Below are positions 1 through 11,860 of a stretch of 64,000 nt of DNA, in pieces. The DNA is from Chinchilla lanigera. Its lineage: Eukaryota; Chordata; Mammalia; Rodentia; Chinchillidae. Where the stretch lies: NCBI RefSeq assembly GCF_000276665.1, contig NW_004955438.1, positions 12,663,533 to 12,727,532 of the forward strand. Direction: 5' to 3'. The position numbers and the translations under genes were made by a program. Every line of letters begins with the position of its first letter. The stretch's first letter is position 1. The notes beneath the pieces were generated by a model. It worked only from the letters and a program-made list of their open reading frames with translations. It made no database searches and was not told where the DNA came from.

Positions 1-128
1 GCATGTACATAGATGTGTGTGTAATAGCAAAGAAATAATCACCACAGGCAAGATCTATTGATAGATGCTAAAATTAGTGATGTAAAATGTTTAAGCAAAA
101 ACAAAATGTTTGGAGCCTCAAAAGATTG

Positions 129-185
129 CCAAAATATCTGGTAATTACCAAAATATCTAGTAATTACCAAAGTATCTGGTAATTA
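129..185. repeat. Three tandem copies of a 19-bp AT-rich unit
   Basis: Three consecutive 19-bp units start at 129, 148 and 167, each carrying ATCTGGTAATTA or a one-base variant. The junctions create the perfect palindrome TGGTAATTACCA. No gene is associated. Confidence 0.85.
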
Positions 186-269
186 GAAAGAGAAAAATAG
201 TAACTTTACACTGGAGAATTCTGGCACATCCATGTTAATCAAGTGACAAAAGTTAACATTACAAGAAAA

Positions 270-745
270 CATACTAGTGTCATGTGTGATCCGATACAAT
301 GCACTAGGAAGGGCCCAGCATGTCTGTAGAATCTTTCACAGTGACATATCACTCTGAGATAACCATGACAAAACAGACAAATCCAAGTTGAAGGATATCA
401 TACAAAATAACTGACTAATGCTCTTCAAGGCTTACGATCATGAAAGATAAGACCGACAACTATTACAGACTAGAGGACACAGAGGAGGAGTGACAAGAAA
501 ATGAATGCAATCTGGATCGGGTCCTGGAACACAAAAAGACACTAAAGAAGAAAGGGGTGCGGTCTAGTCAATAGTATTTGCCTAAGGTTCAATTCCTAGT
601 TTTGATGATTTTTTGGTGGTTACATAAGAGGTTAACATAGGGGGAAGTTGGGTAGAGGATATATGGGAACTCTCTGTACTATTTTTACAACTTGACTGTA
701 AGTCTAAAATTATCTTAAATGAAAAAGTTAAAGAGAAATAAAACT
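270..745 (+). mobile_element. LINE-1 3' end fragment (L1M-type)
   Basis: The text around 630-720 (a 'gggaagttgggtagagg' block, then 'gggaactctctgtacta', then an A-rich end) matches the well-known 3' UTR end of old mammalian L1 elements on the plus strand. The family assignment is from memory of the consensus. The 5' limit is uncertain. Confidence 0.7.
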
Positions 746-924
746 TTCTGAAGACTGCGCAGCCAGGTACGCCTTGACTTGGGCCGTGTTTTGAGCAGAC
801 ACCGATGATATCCATTCAGGCCTCACCTCCTACACAGATTTGGGCCTTTGATCTAACGTCATGGCTTGGACCCATTACAGACTGTTTTAGTCACTTTCCT
901 CATTTCAGGGCAAGATACTCAACA

Positions 925-1180
925 CCTACAACTTGAAGGAGTGAAGGTTTATTTTGGCTCACGTTTTAGAAAGTTTAGTCCTTGGCAGCATGATGGAAGG
1001 CCCTGGGCCAGAGGAAGGCTGCTCACCTCCTGGTGACCAGGAACCAGAGAGAAGAGAACAGGGAGGTGGTAGGGAGGGAGAGGCACCCTTCCAGGCCACG
1101 CCCCCAGTGATAGCCTCTTCTGACCAGGCCCCGCCCCCTAACAGTGAGTCCGCTCTACCACTCCCGGTATTTTAATAACC
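925..1180. repeat. Interspersed repeat, copy A (related to 20,040-20,365)
   Basis: This stretch shares an ordered series of words with 20,040-20,365: 'acttgaagga', 'tttattttggct', 'gctgctcacctc', 'cccttccaggnca' and 'cctaacag'. The two copies are diverged and in the same orientation. It resembles the antisense of an LTR-type repeat; the family is not identified. Confidence 0.65.
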
Positions 1181-1230
1181 TTCCAAACGTCCTACCTCTG
1201 AATGCATGAGGCTCTGGATTGCGTGGAGGC

Positions 1231-1246
1231 GGGGGGGGGGGGGGGG
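1231..1246. repeat. Poly-G tract (16 G)
   Basis: A run of 16 guanines. Such tracts can form G-quadruplexes and are prone to length errors in assembly. Confidence 0.95.
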
Positions 1247-1249
1247 TCT

Positions 1250-3133
1250 GCAATGTGTATTTCAACAAACCCTGCAGGTGATTCTTACATGAATTGCTGT
1301 TTGGGAGCCACTGATAGAAAACACGAAAGAATCCAGTTTTCTATATATCTTTTCATTGCGGCTTTCAGCTTTGTAAATTATTTGTAATAAATTTCCTCAT
1401 TTAATCATGGGTTGTGAAGGCAGATGTGATCCCCACCTGCACCAGCGTCTCAGAGCCATTGCGTGACCTATGCTGGGGACACAGAGACTGGAATCCAGAC
1501 TCCTCTCCCACATCTGCACCACTCCACCATCTCCCCTTCGGATAAGGATGTAACCTTTATTCAACATGCATTACCTGAATGAAGGCAAATGTGAAACACA
1601 AAAGCAATTAGAGCCAGCCTTCAGCAAAATCCTGATGTCATCGCCAGCCCTGAGCCCTGATCTGACCTTCCAGAACTTCCTCCTGCTGTAACCCACCTGC
1701 TTACAGCTGCTCTAGGAAGCAGACCTGGCCCATTTCACCCTGTGGGGCCGCTTGCTACTCTGGACCCTGAGTCACGTCCTGCGTCACTCATACACAGCCT
1801 TGTCATGAGTGATTTATTTTTATCTTTTGTTGAAATGTTCCTGTTTAATATCTCAGGGGGTTGGTTTTTTGACTCCATAAGCTCCCTGAAGGTTATAACT
1901 GGGCTTTACCTTCTCCTGCTGGCACTAGGTAAAGAGCCTTTTATTTGGCCTTAGAAGAAAGGATGTAGGGAACGGAGACTCGGGTTTTAGAAGCTGTGCT
2001 TGTTTTTCGCAGTTATGATTGCACTGTAAGATAAAAGTGTGTGATAATGGAAAAATAAAGGTGTTCTTCCAGTGAAAAATGTACTTTGGAGCACTGACCA
2101 TAAAGAGCAGGAAAAAAAAAAAGCTAGTACCTAGCTTGCACCTTCTTTGTTTTTTATACCCTCTTATGTTCAGGAAATGAAACCACGCAAATTAACTGAT
2201 AAAAGAGTTAATTTAGGGGAGAAAGCATATTCATTGTGCCTGATACAAAATTACTTAATATTTCTATATGGCATGGAGCCTTCACAGAAAAGAAGTGAAA
2301 ACCTCAAAGAAGCAGTTAAGCCTGAGAGTTTATCACTTTAACCAAGAGTACTAAATTGTGAAGAAGTAACAAGCAAGACAAAGAAAAAGGGGTTTGGACT
2401 TCAAAGGGCATTAAATTGTGGGGAGGTTACTCTAAAGGAGAAGCCAATGCTTGATAAAGGTTATTTAGTAAAGTTTGTTTATTGATACAGATTTGAGTCA
2501 GAGCCATCTCCAGTGACAAGTATCACCTCTTCCTGATACTGAGATGGGGAGAGGAGACACACAGACAAAGGGAGACGTATGCCCTGATTTCAGACAGAAA
2601 GGAGGAAAGTAGGGAGCTCCTCCTGCATCTATTGTTTCTCAGTTGACTTCAGCTCAAAATTATCCCCATGCCAGAGTGACACATTTTAGGGTGGCACCTT
2701 CTGATCCCCTTCACCACCAGAGAAGAGAAGCAAGCTCTTCCCTGCCTCTCAGCTGTTTCTGATCATGTTAAGTTGCCCCAAATAACTGCGCTGGACACTC
2801 TGGTCCAAGTCAGTGAGTAGACAAAAGTAGTGCACCATCTCGGGTTGATGCAGAAAGTGGCACTCTTCGTGTTTGTAGGGTTTTAAAAATCTCCACCTCC
2901 TTGGGTTGTCCTTGGGTAGACTTCTGTGTATTTTCAGGGTATTGCCTGAGTGGATTGTTTAGTCTTCCTGCAGCTGTCTGGGACTTTAAGTCATTAGAGA
3001 ATCACCTGCCTGAGAAAGCCATTCATCCAGTGTGTGCCATTTTCATCAAAATTACAAGGATCATATAGGGAGTTTTGTTATTGTTGCATTTGGTTGTTTG
3101 GATTTTGGAGGGTTGTTATTGTTGTTCTTTTGT
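1250..3133. other. Intergenic stretch with no supported gene
   Basis: Only short ORFs without recognisable domains are present. No RNA gene and no clear repeat was recognised apart from low-complexity A runs (2110-2121). Confidence 0.6.
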
Positions 3134-3206
3134 AGTGCTGGGGATGGAACCCAAGGTCTCACGAGTGCTAGGCAAGTGTTCTACCACTGAGCTATGCTCC
3201 CAGCCT
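3134..3206 (-). mobile_element. ID-type SINE (minus)
   Basis: The reverse-complement ID signature is visible: 'gtgctggggatggaacc', 'gtgctaggcaagtgttct', 'accactgagctat'. A GT-rich flank precedes it. It is diverged from the younger ID copies in the window. Confidence 0.8.
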
Positions 3207-5167
3207 GAGAAGTTTTTGTTTGTTTGTTTTTGTTTTTAATTGAGGATTTTTCAGGCCTTTCCCCTAGAACTTCTGAATCAAAATTTCCTAGAATGAAGCC
3301 AAAGCATCTGCATGTTTCAGATGCATCCCTCTTCCCACAAAAAGTTGGTCCCTTTGCATATGAACATTTGAGAACCTCTGCTTTGGGAGATGGGTGAGGA
3401 AACAATAAAGAGGACAGCCTCACAGAAGACACAGACCTGCCTTGGATTTGGTGAGAAGGACCAGTAGACACCTAGGGTCATCAAGCATAGCTGTGTGCAA
3501 CCTGATGGCTGGGCTGACCACTGCCGAGGTTGTCAGAGCCCTGGGTGGTGCCCCACCCCATCCCACCCCACCATGTCCTAATGACTTTTTTGGGCAGTGA
3601 GATCTTGGCACAACTCCAACCCTTCTCTGTGTACAATAGAAGTGTTCACTTCTGGTTTCTCACAGCTTCTGGAGAGTCAGTTCACTTTAATACTCAGTAA
3701 ATTCTGAGACCTGTCTGATGTGCACTGCTTTGAGGATACAGAGCAAATCTGGGCCATGCTAGCTCCAGGAGCACCAGCAGCACTGTAAGAGTGCATTATA
3801 GAACTGCAGGCTGAAACACAGTTTTTAGAAGGTGACTGAGTGATTCAGAAAGGGTGAGAGTCAGTGGACTGAGTCAAGGAAGACTGCACAAAAGAGGGTG
3901 CCTGGAAGCTGGGACTAGAAGAATCGATTCAAGAAGTAAAATATTCTCCATTGAAGGTACAAATTACAAGAAAGGAAGGAGAAAGATCCTGGGACAGATT
4001 CTGCATCTTCCGTACAGCATGGAGTCTTTGAACATCGGCAGCGCAGGAGTGAGAGCTGGTCCAGCATGAAGCAAACTGGTGAGTGATCATTCCTTTCCGT
4101 TCTCCGGACAAAGGAAAAGCAGAAGAGTTGGAGGCCAAATAAAAAACTTTCAGCGCCTCCAGAGCAGCTCAGCTAGGGGGACACTCAAGCCAAGCAGCTG
4201 AGCTAAATCTTGATGTGGGACACTGAAGAAAATTTCAGTAAAGGACACAGAGCTGTGTCCCCAACAAAGTCCCAGAACATACCTCCCACCCCTGCATTCT
4301 GTCAGTTCCTTGTGCAGCAGTAGAGTAGTTAGGACAAGACATACCACAACTACATCAGGCCATGCCTTGGAAAAGAAAATGACCCGACTCCTATTATGGT
4401 GAAAAGAGGGGTTAAAAAGTCACCCACATTTAACCAAGAAAATAAAATGTATACACATAAGAAAGATGGAAAGGCACATTGTGACAGCTAGGCAAACATA
4501 TTGCAGCCAAAAAATAAAAACAAAGGAACACAGCATGCAAATGATAGCTAAATAGCAAACTCACCTAAAAGAAAGCCATGAAAAAGAAGAAAGTTTACCA
4601 TGATAATATAAGAGCATAAAGCCAGTGAAACAAAAGATGAAGAAAGGGATAAAAACAGAATGAACTGAAAAAAAGAGAGAGATGGCCAACTTAAACAAAT
4701 TGAAGACTCATAAATAAATTACAAACAAAAAAGCAGGCTAGACCTCAGGATGCTGAGAAAAAGCCTCAAGAAGTGGGGTGGAATACAAAGATTTTAAGGC
4801 AAAGGAATGACTAACTAGAGAGGTGGGAGATGTGTAAGACAATCTCACTCAAGGGTAATTGAAGATTCAAAATAAGAAAATTCAAAAAATGGAATAGCAG
4901 ATGTATTTGCAGATACAACACAAGAAAATTTCTTAAAATGACCCCTCAAAAGTGAATCTACATATCCAAAGAATATAGCTAATTCCAAAAAGTTAACAAT
5001 GAAGTCTTGTTGGTGGTGGTTCTTAAGGCCACTGACTCCACTAGTTAATAGCTGTGTGCTCCTGGACCTCTTCTTTAACTTCCCTGTCAAATGCAGATTG
5101 GAAAGTAGGGGAGGTGCAGTCCTGGGAAGGAAATCTGGGCTTCACACTGAGGCACATCCACAGCCCT
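3207..5167. other. Intergenic stretch, A-rich in its right half
   Basis: No coding signal was found. 4380-4980 is strongly A-rich on the plus strand and may be old retrotransposon sequence, but no family could be assigned. Confidence 0.5.
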
Positions 5168-5282
5168 TTTATTTTGGGACAGGGTTTTGCTAAATTGCCC
5201 AGGTTGGGCTGTAACTCATGATCCTCCAACCTCAGCCTCCTGAGTGCTGGGATTACAAGTGTGTCCCACCATATCCTGCATG
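5168..5282 (-). mobile_element. B1-like SINE (minus)
   Basis: Reverse-complement 7SL-derived words in order: 'gggacagggttttgc', 'cccaggttgggc', 'cctcagcctcctgagtgctgg' (split), 'gggattacaagtgtg'. Confidence 0.85.
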
Positions 5283-5405
5283 GTAGGTGTAAATGGTATT
5301 TCATCAGAATTAAATCATTATTTAAAAGGTCCTGATTCATAGCTAACACTTTGCCAATGTTAGCTGTGTGGTCACTATAGTGACAGAATTAAAGTTTAAG
5401 AATGC

Positions 5406-5575
5406 AAAGAGGTACGCATGGTGGTATATGCCTATTATTCTGGCATTCTTGGAAGCTGACACAAGTTTGAGCCTAGCCTGGGCAATTTAACAACTTAGCA
5501 AGGTCCTGTCTTAAACACAAGAAATTTAAAGGGCTGAAGATATAGTTCAATGCAAAGGCTCTGGGTTCAAAGGAA
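5406..5575 (+). mobile_element. B1-ID composite SINE (plus, diverged)
   Basis: The left part has B1-like words ('gcatggtggtatatgcct', 'gagcctagcctgggcaa', 'ggtcctgtctta'). The right part has an ID-like tail ('gggctgaagatatagttca', 'ggctctgggttcaa'). This B1-then-ID layout recurs at 21,958, 40,535 and 47,068. Confidence 0.65.
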
Positions 5576-5605
5576 AACAAGTACAAGGAAGATTCTTTGG
5601 GCATC

Positions 5606-6227
5606 TGTTGTAGGCAGGGTTCACAAGGGAAACAATTTAATACAGGACACATAATTTATAGGGTTGCTTTATAATATTCACCCAAAGGGTCAAGTAAAAA
5701 GAGTACAGGAGACTTATCTACACACTAGAGACCCAAAGAATCTAGCTGAGGGCCTGAATCCCACAGAAATGTCCTACATGAGTCCAGCTGGAAGTCTAGA
5801 GCCCATGAAAATGTCCCGTGCAAGTCTGCAGCAAGGATCTGCACTGAGAAGGCCCAAAGGCGAGTGGCAGAAGCTAGAAACTCTGCACCACAGAGGTGAA
5901 GGATCTGTGCCAGCAGGCTGAGGGATCCGTTTTGGAGCCAGGAAATGATGCTCAAGGTAAGGACCAGAGCTCCCCTGAAGAGAACTGCAGCCACCCTCAG
6001 CAACAGCAAGGACCCAAGCTCCTCCGATGATGAGAACAGCTGAATTCATATCAGGAAAGCCAACAAGATGAGCTTCTCCAGGAGACTCAACAGCACACCA
6101 TCTCCCCACTCCCCAGTTCTCCTTTTTTGCTATTGGTAACAATCCTCAGGTGGGCCTTCCACAGCCAGCACCATGCTGACTCAGTTCAGTTGGGTGTTCC
6201 AAGTTGACCATTAGTAAATCCACCACA
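5606..6227 (-). mobile_element. Solo LTR-like element with perfect 5-bp target duplication
   Basis: The 622-bp element is bounded by GCATC at 5601-5605 and again at 6228-6232. On the minus strand it begins TGTGGTGG and ends ACAACA, the TG...CA termini of LTRs. It is homologous along its length, in opposite orientation, to 16,658-17,259. The 5-bp duplication is typical of class III (ERVL-like) integrations. No internal retroviral genes flank it. Short ORFs across it are not genes. Confidence 0.75.
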
Positions 6228-6232
6228 GCATC

Positions 6233-7264
6233 CATGCAGAAAAGTAAAATTGCCTACAGATGAGATGAACCTCAAACAACACCACATGCCAGGTAATGAT
6301 GGAGTGATGTCTATAAGGCTTAAAATGCTTTAACCTTAGACTCAACCAATGTGAGACTCAGACATGACAACAAGAAGCAGATATTCACCTTCAGGGAAGA
6401 CTTCAAGGAATACAAGATGCATGAACTTTCTAGAAAAACTCCAGTATGAAATTCAGCCAGCTGCACCAGGAAGCCAAAGAAGGATCCCAAGTATGGAGAA
6501 GTCATGGTTAAAAAATTTTTAAAAATAAAAAAGAACAGACTGGGAGTAGAATTTGCATACCATAATAATTATGAAAATTTATAATTGAATAAATGTGAAT
6601 GCTAGAAACCAGAACAATGTAAAAAATTAAAATAGGTTAGAAAAAACTCAAATTCTGAGGAAAAGAGGTGCAAGGAAAAATGAAAATGTACATATTTATC
6701 ATTTAAACCTCAGTCAGTCAACAAAGAGTGAATCATCTAACATTTTTGAAATGCAATAACCCAAAACTCTTAATATTTGTTACTTCTTTACATGGCTCTT
6801 TTGAGAGCTATCATCTCTTACAAGAAGAAACATTTATTTGATGTTTAATGATTTCTCCTATTTGTCAGTTATTTTTCCTTTTAAACTCAGTTAAAATTAA
6901 ATTTACTCTTTTCAAATGTCATATATAGGTTCATTTCATTTTTGCAATAGCTTTTCTTTCTACACCTACTTATCTAACTATATTCTGATGCCTAAAGAGA
7001 TGTTTGAAGTTATGTTCACTCAACATGAATGATGTTTTTATCTGGGTTGAAGGATTTGAAATAATTTTTAACTTTTAGATTTTTCTGCAGTATTTGAATT
7101 TTTTATAGAAAGCCGTCTTATAAATCCATAGAGATTTTTCTTAAGGGGGTTGGGGGGAACCACTGGACTCTACTAAGATGCTAATGTCACCAGACAGGTT
7201 CAAGGAGGCTCCTGAAAGTGAGATAAGGATCTTAATCCACCCTACCATTACTGAAGTTCTGAGA
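6233..7264. other. AT-rich intergenic stretch
   Basis: No gene, RNA gene or confidently named repeat was recognised. Confidence 0.5.
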
Positions 7265-7630
7265 TACTGTGGGGTCCTTCTCTGGATTTTTTCCAGGTTC
7301 TTGTCCTAAACAAAGAACTGGATAAGACAGGTGCAAAAGGTAGCGAGGTTTTACGTTTATGAAAGGCAGAGTAAGAGTAGGCCTCAAAAGAGAGCGCAGT
7401 GGCCACAAGGTTCATGACTAACATCCTTTGTATCTCCCATTCCTCAGGCTGAGGTCAGATCTAGGCCATCCTATCAAAAGCCTGCTTGATTTCATTCCAG
7501 AACTGAAGACGGCCCGTTCTGATTAGTGCCAGGTGCAGAACTTCGGAACTGTTTTTCCGCACATGTGTCCTGGATCTCTGTGATTAACAGATCAGGCCTA
7601 CTTACCCCGTTAGCTGGCCACACCCTAATC
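7265..7630 (-). mobile_element. LTR-like repeat, copy 1 (related to 12,195-12,590)
   Basis: Shares ordered blocks with 12,195-12,590 in the same orientation: 'tttccaggttcttg', 'aacaaagaa(c/t)tggat(a/g)aga', 'cctatcaaaag', 'gtgcag', 'cacatgtg', 'ccctaatctc'. The minus strand reads like the 3' part of an LTR. There are no internal genes. Confidence 0.6.
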
Positions 7631-8394
7631 TCCTGCCTCCTTACCTGTAGAACAGGTTTACACGTTCAGTGACGCCTGGCACAGAAAAGAAACTTTCAGG
7701 ACACATCAGTAAAAGGCTTAGAGGGATATATTGGGCAGAAATTTGAAAGTACACATGCAAAGAAATAGAGTGCAGGCCCTTGAGGGAGAGGTGTGGCACA
7801 ATTTGAAGCTGGAAATATATGTTTTTGACCATGGAAATCTGTGGAATTTGTGTAAAGATGTATTATATTGGGTCTTGGGAAAAGTAAACTGATGACCCAT
7901 TCATAGGGAAAACCCTATTTTACAGGTGAAAAGAGTAGTCTTTTCAGAGGTGAGAGAAGTCCATTTGCAAGTAAAAGGGAATGGCTGAACCCAGTGGCCA
8001 GGAATTACCAAGATCGATTGTGTTCTTGGAAAAAAGGAAGAAAATATTAAACTGGACTTGTGTCTTAAAGCTGCTCATTTTTTAAATTATGATTTTCCTC
8101 ATCTCCATCCTATCTATCTTTATTTCTTCTCTCCTACACCACTCACAGTTATTAATCTGAGTTGTAGAGACATGGTTCACTTGTTCTGCTTAATTATTGT
8201 TTATGAAAATTCAAGTGAACATATAAAATAAAATGGGCTTAGTACTATATAGTGGGGAAATCAGACCAATTTGGATTTAAATATTGGCAAAGTTGTTAGT
8301 TTCTCCAAGTTTCAATTTCCCTAGCCATGAAATAGAATAATTGTGTTGACTTCACAGCTGAGTTGCATAGCTTAAAAGATATAATGTCTGCTCT

Positions 8395-8560
8395 CCCTGC
8401 TTCCTGTTTGCTGTGCCATGAGCCCTGTCCTCTGCCATGCACCGCTGCCTTGGAGCCAGCCTGCTGTGGATTCAAATGTGAGTCAAAGTAAACCTCTCCT
8501 CATAGGTTGTGGGTGTCAGGTATTGTGTCCCAGCAGTAAGAAAGGTGACTAAGACAGGCA
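8395..8560 (+). mobile_element. MaLR-like LTR 3' end
   Basis: The series 'gccttggagccagcc', 'gtgagtcaaagtaaacctc', 'gtgtcaggtattgtgtccc', 'agcagtaagaaaggtgact' is the familiar 3' end of MaLR-type LTRs in rodents. A related copy is at 20,390-20,620. Confidence 0.6.
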
Positions 8561-8944
8561 TTGGTACTGAAGAAGCAGGGTTATTGCTGTGACTACCTGG
8601 TTTAGAAGCTTTTGGAAATGGTTCCTGGGAGGAGTTTGAAAAGGTTTAGAGATGCCTGATAGAAGAAAAAACCCTAGAATGAGGTAAGTGAAGCTTGGTG
8701 GGAGATTCTGGTCAGATCTCACAGAACCAAAATGCTCATAGAAATGCAGATGTTAGAGACCAAACTCAGGAGGCTTCAGTTGGGAAAAAGGACTCCACTG
8801 GCAGCTGGACTCAACTCATATGTGTTATACTCTGGCAGAGGGTTTGTCTATGTTTTGGTCAGATCCTGGGACTTTGCAGGAGACTGAGGTTAAGGATAAC
8901 AGACTGATTAATCTGTGATTGGTTTCTTGACATGCTGTAATTCC

Positions 8945-9345
8945 TGCTGAGTTGCTATGGCACCCAGCCAATATGGTGCTGGAGGTCATATGGTATGGTG
9001 CTGAGTCACTATGGCATCCAGCCAATATGGCGCTGGCCACTAGCGGTCATGTGCTAAGCCCCACCCTTCTTCCGCTGAGTCAAATTACAACTTCCTACTT
9101 CCCTTTTTGTAATATCCTGTGCCCTTTTCCCACACTTCCACCCAATCCTGGTCTGCCATGTCAGGTGATGTGCCTCCTAAACCCTGCCTCCAGCCTGGGG
9201 CTAATTAACCTTGGACCCCATGAAAGATCGATAGAGGCCACATTTTTCTCTTTCCTGTGGCTTTCTCCACGTCTGCAATAAAGGCATTTTATTCTGTTTT
9301 ACTTCTCTCTGCACTGGAAAAACCTATCAGTCTGGTGGAGGAAAT
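8945..9345 (+). mobile_element. Endogenous retroviral LTR (plus) with a 54-bp duplicated U3 segment
   Basis: A segment beginning 'gagttgctatggcacccag' at 8949 is repeated in diverged form at 9003, a 54-bp tandem duplication as often seen in retroviral U3 enhancers. A poly(A) signal-like AATAAA (about 9279-9284) and a T-rich end follow. No protease, polymerase or envelope coding sequence is attached. Confidence 0.6.
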
Positions 9346-9443
9346 TTCAAGACAGCTCAGTGTTGGGGTGAATGCTTTGGGGGGCTTTTAGCCAGGTGCG
9401 TAGTGAAAATCGAGAGCAAAAGCCCCATTTAAAAAGTTTTCAT

Positions 9444-9541
9444 GGGGCTGGGGATTTAGGTCAGCAGCACAGTGCCCTCCTGCCAAGCACAATGTTGTGA
9501 GTTCGATTCCCTGGTACCAGAAAAAAAAAACAAAAAAAAAG
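9444..9541 (+). mobile_element. ID SINE (plus)
   Basis: Starts 'ggggctggggatttagg' (A-box region), has the B-box 'gttcgattccctggtacc' and ends in an A-rich tail. Confidence 0.9.
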
Positions 9542-9626
9542 TTTTCAGGAAAAAATTGTGCTCACAAAGATGGACAGAGGAGGCCTTGTTTGCTGAACAT
9601 TAAGCATTAAAACGAAGCCAAGGGCT

Positions 9627-9703
9627 AGGGATATAACTCAGCAATACAAACGCCTGCCTAGCAAGCACAAGGTCCTGAGTTCGATTCCCAGTACCAAAAA
9701 AAG
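9627..9703 (+). mobile_element. ID SINE (plus)
   Basis: 'gggctagggatataactcag', 'gcctgcctagcaagcaca' and 'gttcgattcccagtacc' are followed by a short A tail. Confidence 0.9.
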
Positions 9704-10049
9704 AAGCCAAGTACTTTGCATCAAGACAGTAGGAAAAATAGCTCCAAGGTATGTCAGGAATCAGTAAGACCCCTCCCTCCTTTTGTTGTCTGCAGCTGAG
9801 TTAGATAGAAATATTATAGGCTATCAGACAGGGCCAGGCCCTGGAAGAGGCCAGTAGGAAAGACAAGATATCTTGCAGCTGCAGGAGAGACAGGCACTCC
9901 CACTGTGGGCCAGACGTCAAGACAAAAGATAAAACAAATGCACCCACATACCTTGCTAGGGATGGACCTCAGGGATTGATATTCTAAATAGGTATCAATC
10001 ACCTTGAAAAAGCCAGGAAGAGTCACTAACCCGATCCCCTACAGGAAAA

Positions 10050-10400
10050 GCCCCTGTTCTGTATTCACGCCCACTTACGTGACTTCCCCATTTGATCCCA
10101 GTTTTACCTGAGCAGTTACGCTTGTAATCTTATTGGCTGGTCATAGTTTTGTCCCACCTCATGCCCACTTTACAAATTCCCATGTTTCCCACATTGGACC
10201 CGCCTTGTGGTTTTGCTCTATAAAAACCCCTAGAAAAGGCAGGTTCCTTGGCAACCCACTCGGGTCCCCTTCTGTCCCTCTCTGACAGCTTTCTTTCCCC
10301 CAATAAATATATTCTGCTTTTAACCTCCATTGTTCTTAAAATTCAGTCTTCAATTCTAGAGAACACGAACTTGTCCCAGATATCTTTCAGGTTGAGGGTT
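10050..10400 (+). mobile_element. Endogenous retroviral LTR (plus) with TATA box and poly(A) signal
   Basis: A promoter-like 'gctctataaaaacccc' near 10,216, a CA-rich downstream part and AATAAA at about 10,302 give the U3-R-U5 layout of an LTR. Blocks such as 'cttattggctggtcatag' and 'ggcaacccac' recur in PSMC1 intron 3 at 46,545-46,915. The 5' boundary was not resolved and there are no internal genes. Confidence 0.7.
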
Positions 10401-10544
10401 TCTTTCCCCTATATCACCTTCACAGGATCAAGGGGGCAAGGCTGTGGAGTTTTCATCAGAGAAGAGAGCCCAAGGCACCGGGCTGAAGAAGGGCCACAAA
10501 GGGAATAGTTGCCCTGGGACTCAGTTCACACTGTTCAGCCATCC

Positions 10545-11725
10545 AGGCATTACTAGTCACCTACTACTTACCTACTAGTTACCTAGGACTGATTAACCAC
10601 TAGGTACCAGTTATTATTTTCCTTATCCATAGTTACCTATAATTAGTTGGCCAAAACCAGTTAATTATCAGTAGTTATGCAAAAGTAGTTATGTAAAATT
10701 AGTTACCACTTACCCACAACTAACCACTGCTCATTACTAGTGCCAATGACCAGTTACTTAAAACATCGCTAGTTATGTTACTTGTTACCCATGATTAGCT
10801 GCCCACAGTTACAAATAAGTTGTCCATGACTAGTTACCAGTGATTAGTAGCATTACCAGCTACTAATGACTAGTTACACACAATTATGAATTACTGTTGC
10901 CCACAATGAGCTATCCATTGCTTATTAGTTATACACTAGTTACCAGTGACTAGTTTACCATGACTAGTTACCAGTTATAGGACTAGTTACCCACTAGTTA
11001 TTGGCAACTAGTTGCCCTCTAGTAACTGACTAGTTGCTCCATGACTAGTCATTGCTGGTTACCAGTTATCAGGACTAACTAATTGATGGTTACCTGTAAC
11101 CATTTGCCCACAACTAGTTAATCCCTGCTAATTACTAGTTACCAGGAGTCATTGCTGGTGGTTACCAATAACTAGTCTGTGACTAGTTAATTGTTGCTAG
11201 TTACTGGTTTAGCTAGGCTTGTTAACTGGTAGTTACCAGTGGCTAACTTTCCATTCCTAGTTAACTGTTGCTAATTACTGGTTAGAAGGACTAGTTACCT
11301 CTGGTTACCAGTAACTGGTTGCCCACATCTAGTTAACCACTGCTAATTATCAGTTACAGTTACTATTTCATTGTGGGTTACCAGTAACTAATTGCCTATA
11401 ATTAGTTAACTGTTACTAGTTACTCATCAGGATTCATTATTCTTTAGCTGTTGTTGGCTAGTTGCTCTATGTTGCCCATGACTGGTTGATTATTGCTAGT
11501 TATGTTACTAGAACAAGTTACCCACTGTTTACCAATGGCTGGTTAACTGTTGTCAGTCACCAGGACTAGTTAACAATGACTAGTTGCCCAAAACTAGTTC
11601 TGTACAACTAGTTAGCTATGGCTACTTACCAGCTACTTACTCAGCTAGTTACCAATGACTAGTTGCTGGCCAGTAGTTAATCATTGCTACTTATCAGTTA
11701 CTAAGGACTAGCTACCAATAACTGC
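10545..11725. repeat. 1.2-kb degenerate satellite-like array of CTAGTTA words
   Basis: The whole stretch is built from short variants of ACTAGTTACCAGT, TGACTAGTTGCCCA and TTAACCACTGCTAATTACT. No strict period is visible by eye; units seem to be about 11-12 bp with loose higher-order repetition. ACTAGT is itself a palindrome, so hairpins are possible on either strand. It contains no gene. Confidence 0.8.
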
Positions 11726-11744
11726 AGTGCCATGACCAGCTCTC

Positions 11745-11860
11745 CTCTCCCACGTTCCTCTGCCATACCACCAGCTTTGGAGCTGACCAAACATGCAAGG
11801 ATGAAACTTCTATAATGTGAGCCAAAATAACCTCCCCTCCTTTAATAAAAAAGATACAAT
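11745..11860 (+). mobile_element. MaLR-like LTR 3' end fragment
   Basis: 'ctctgccataccaccagc', then 'gtgagccaaaataacctc' and a T/A-rich end resemble the ends at 8395-8560 and 20,390-20,620. Confidence 0.5.

Noticed and set aside
5725..6142. Overlapping 94- and 122-codon minus-strand frames with a counterpart at 16,711-17,107
   Set aside because: Similarity of the two translations follows from homologous LTR-like repeats. Different frames are open in the two copies, so it is not protein conservation.
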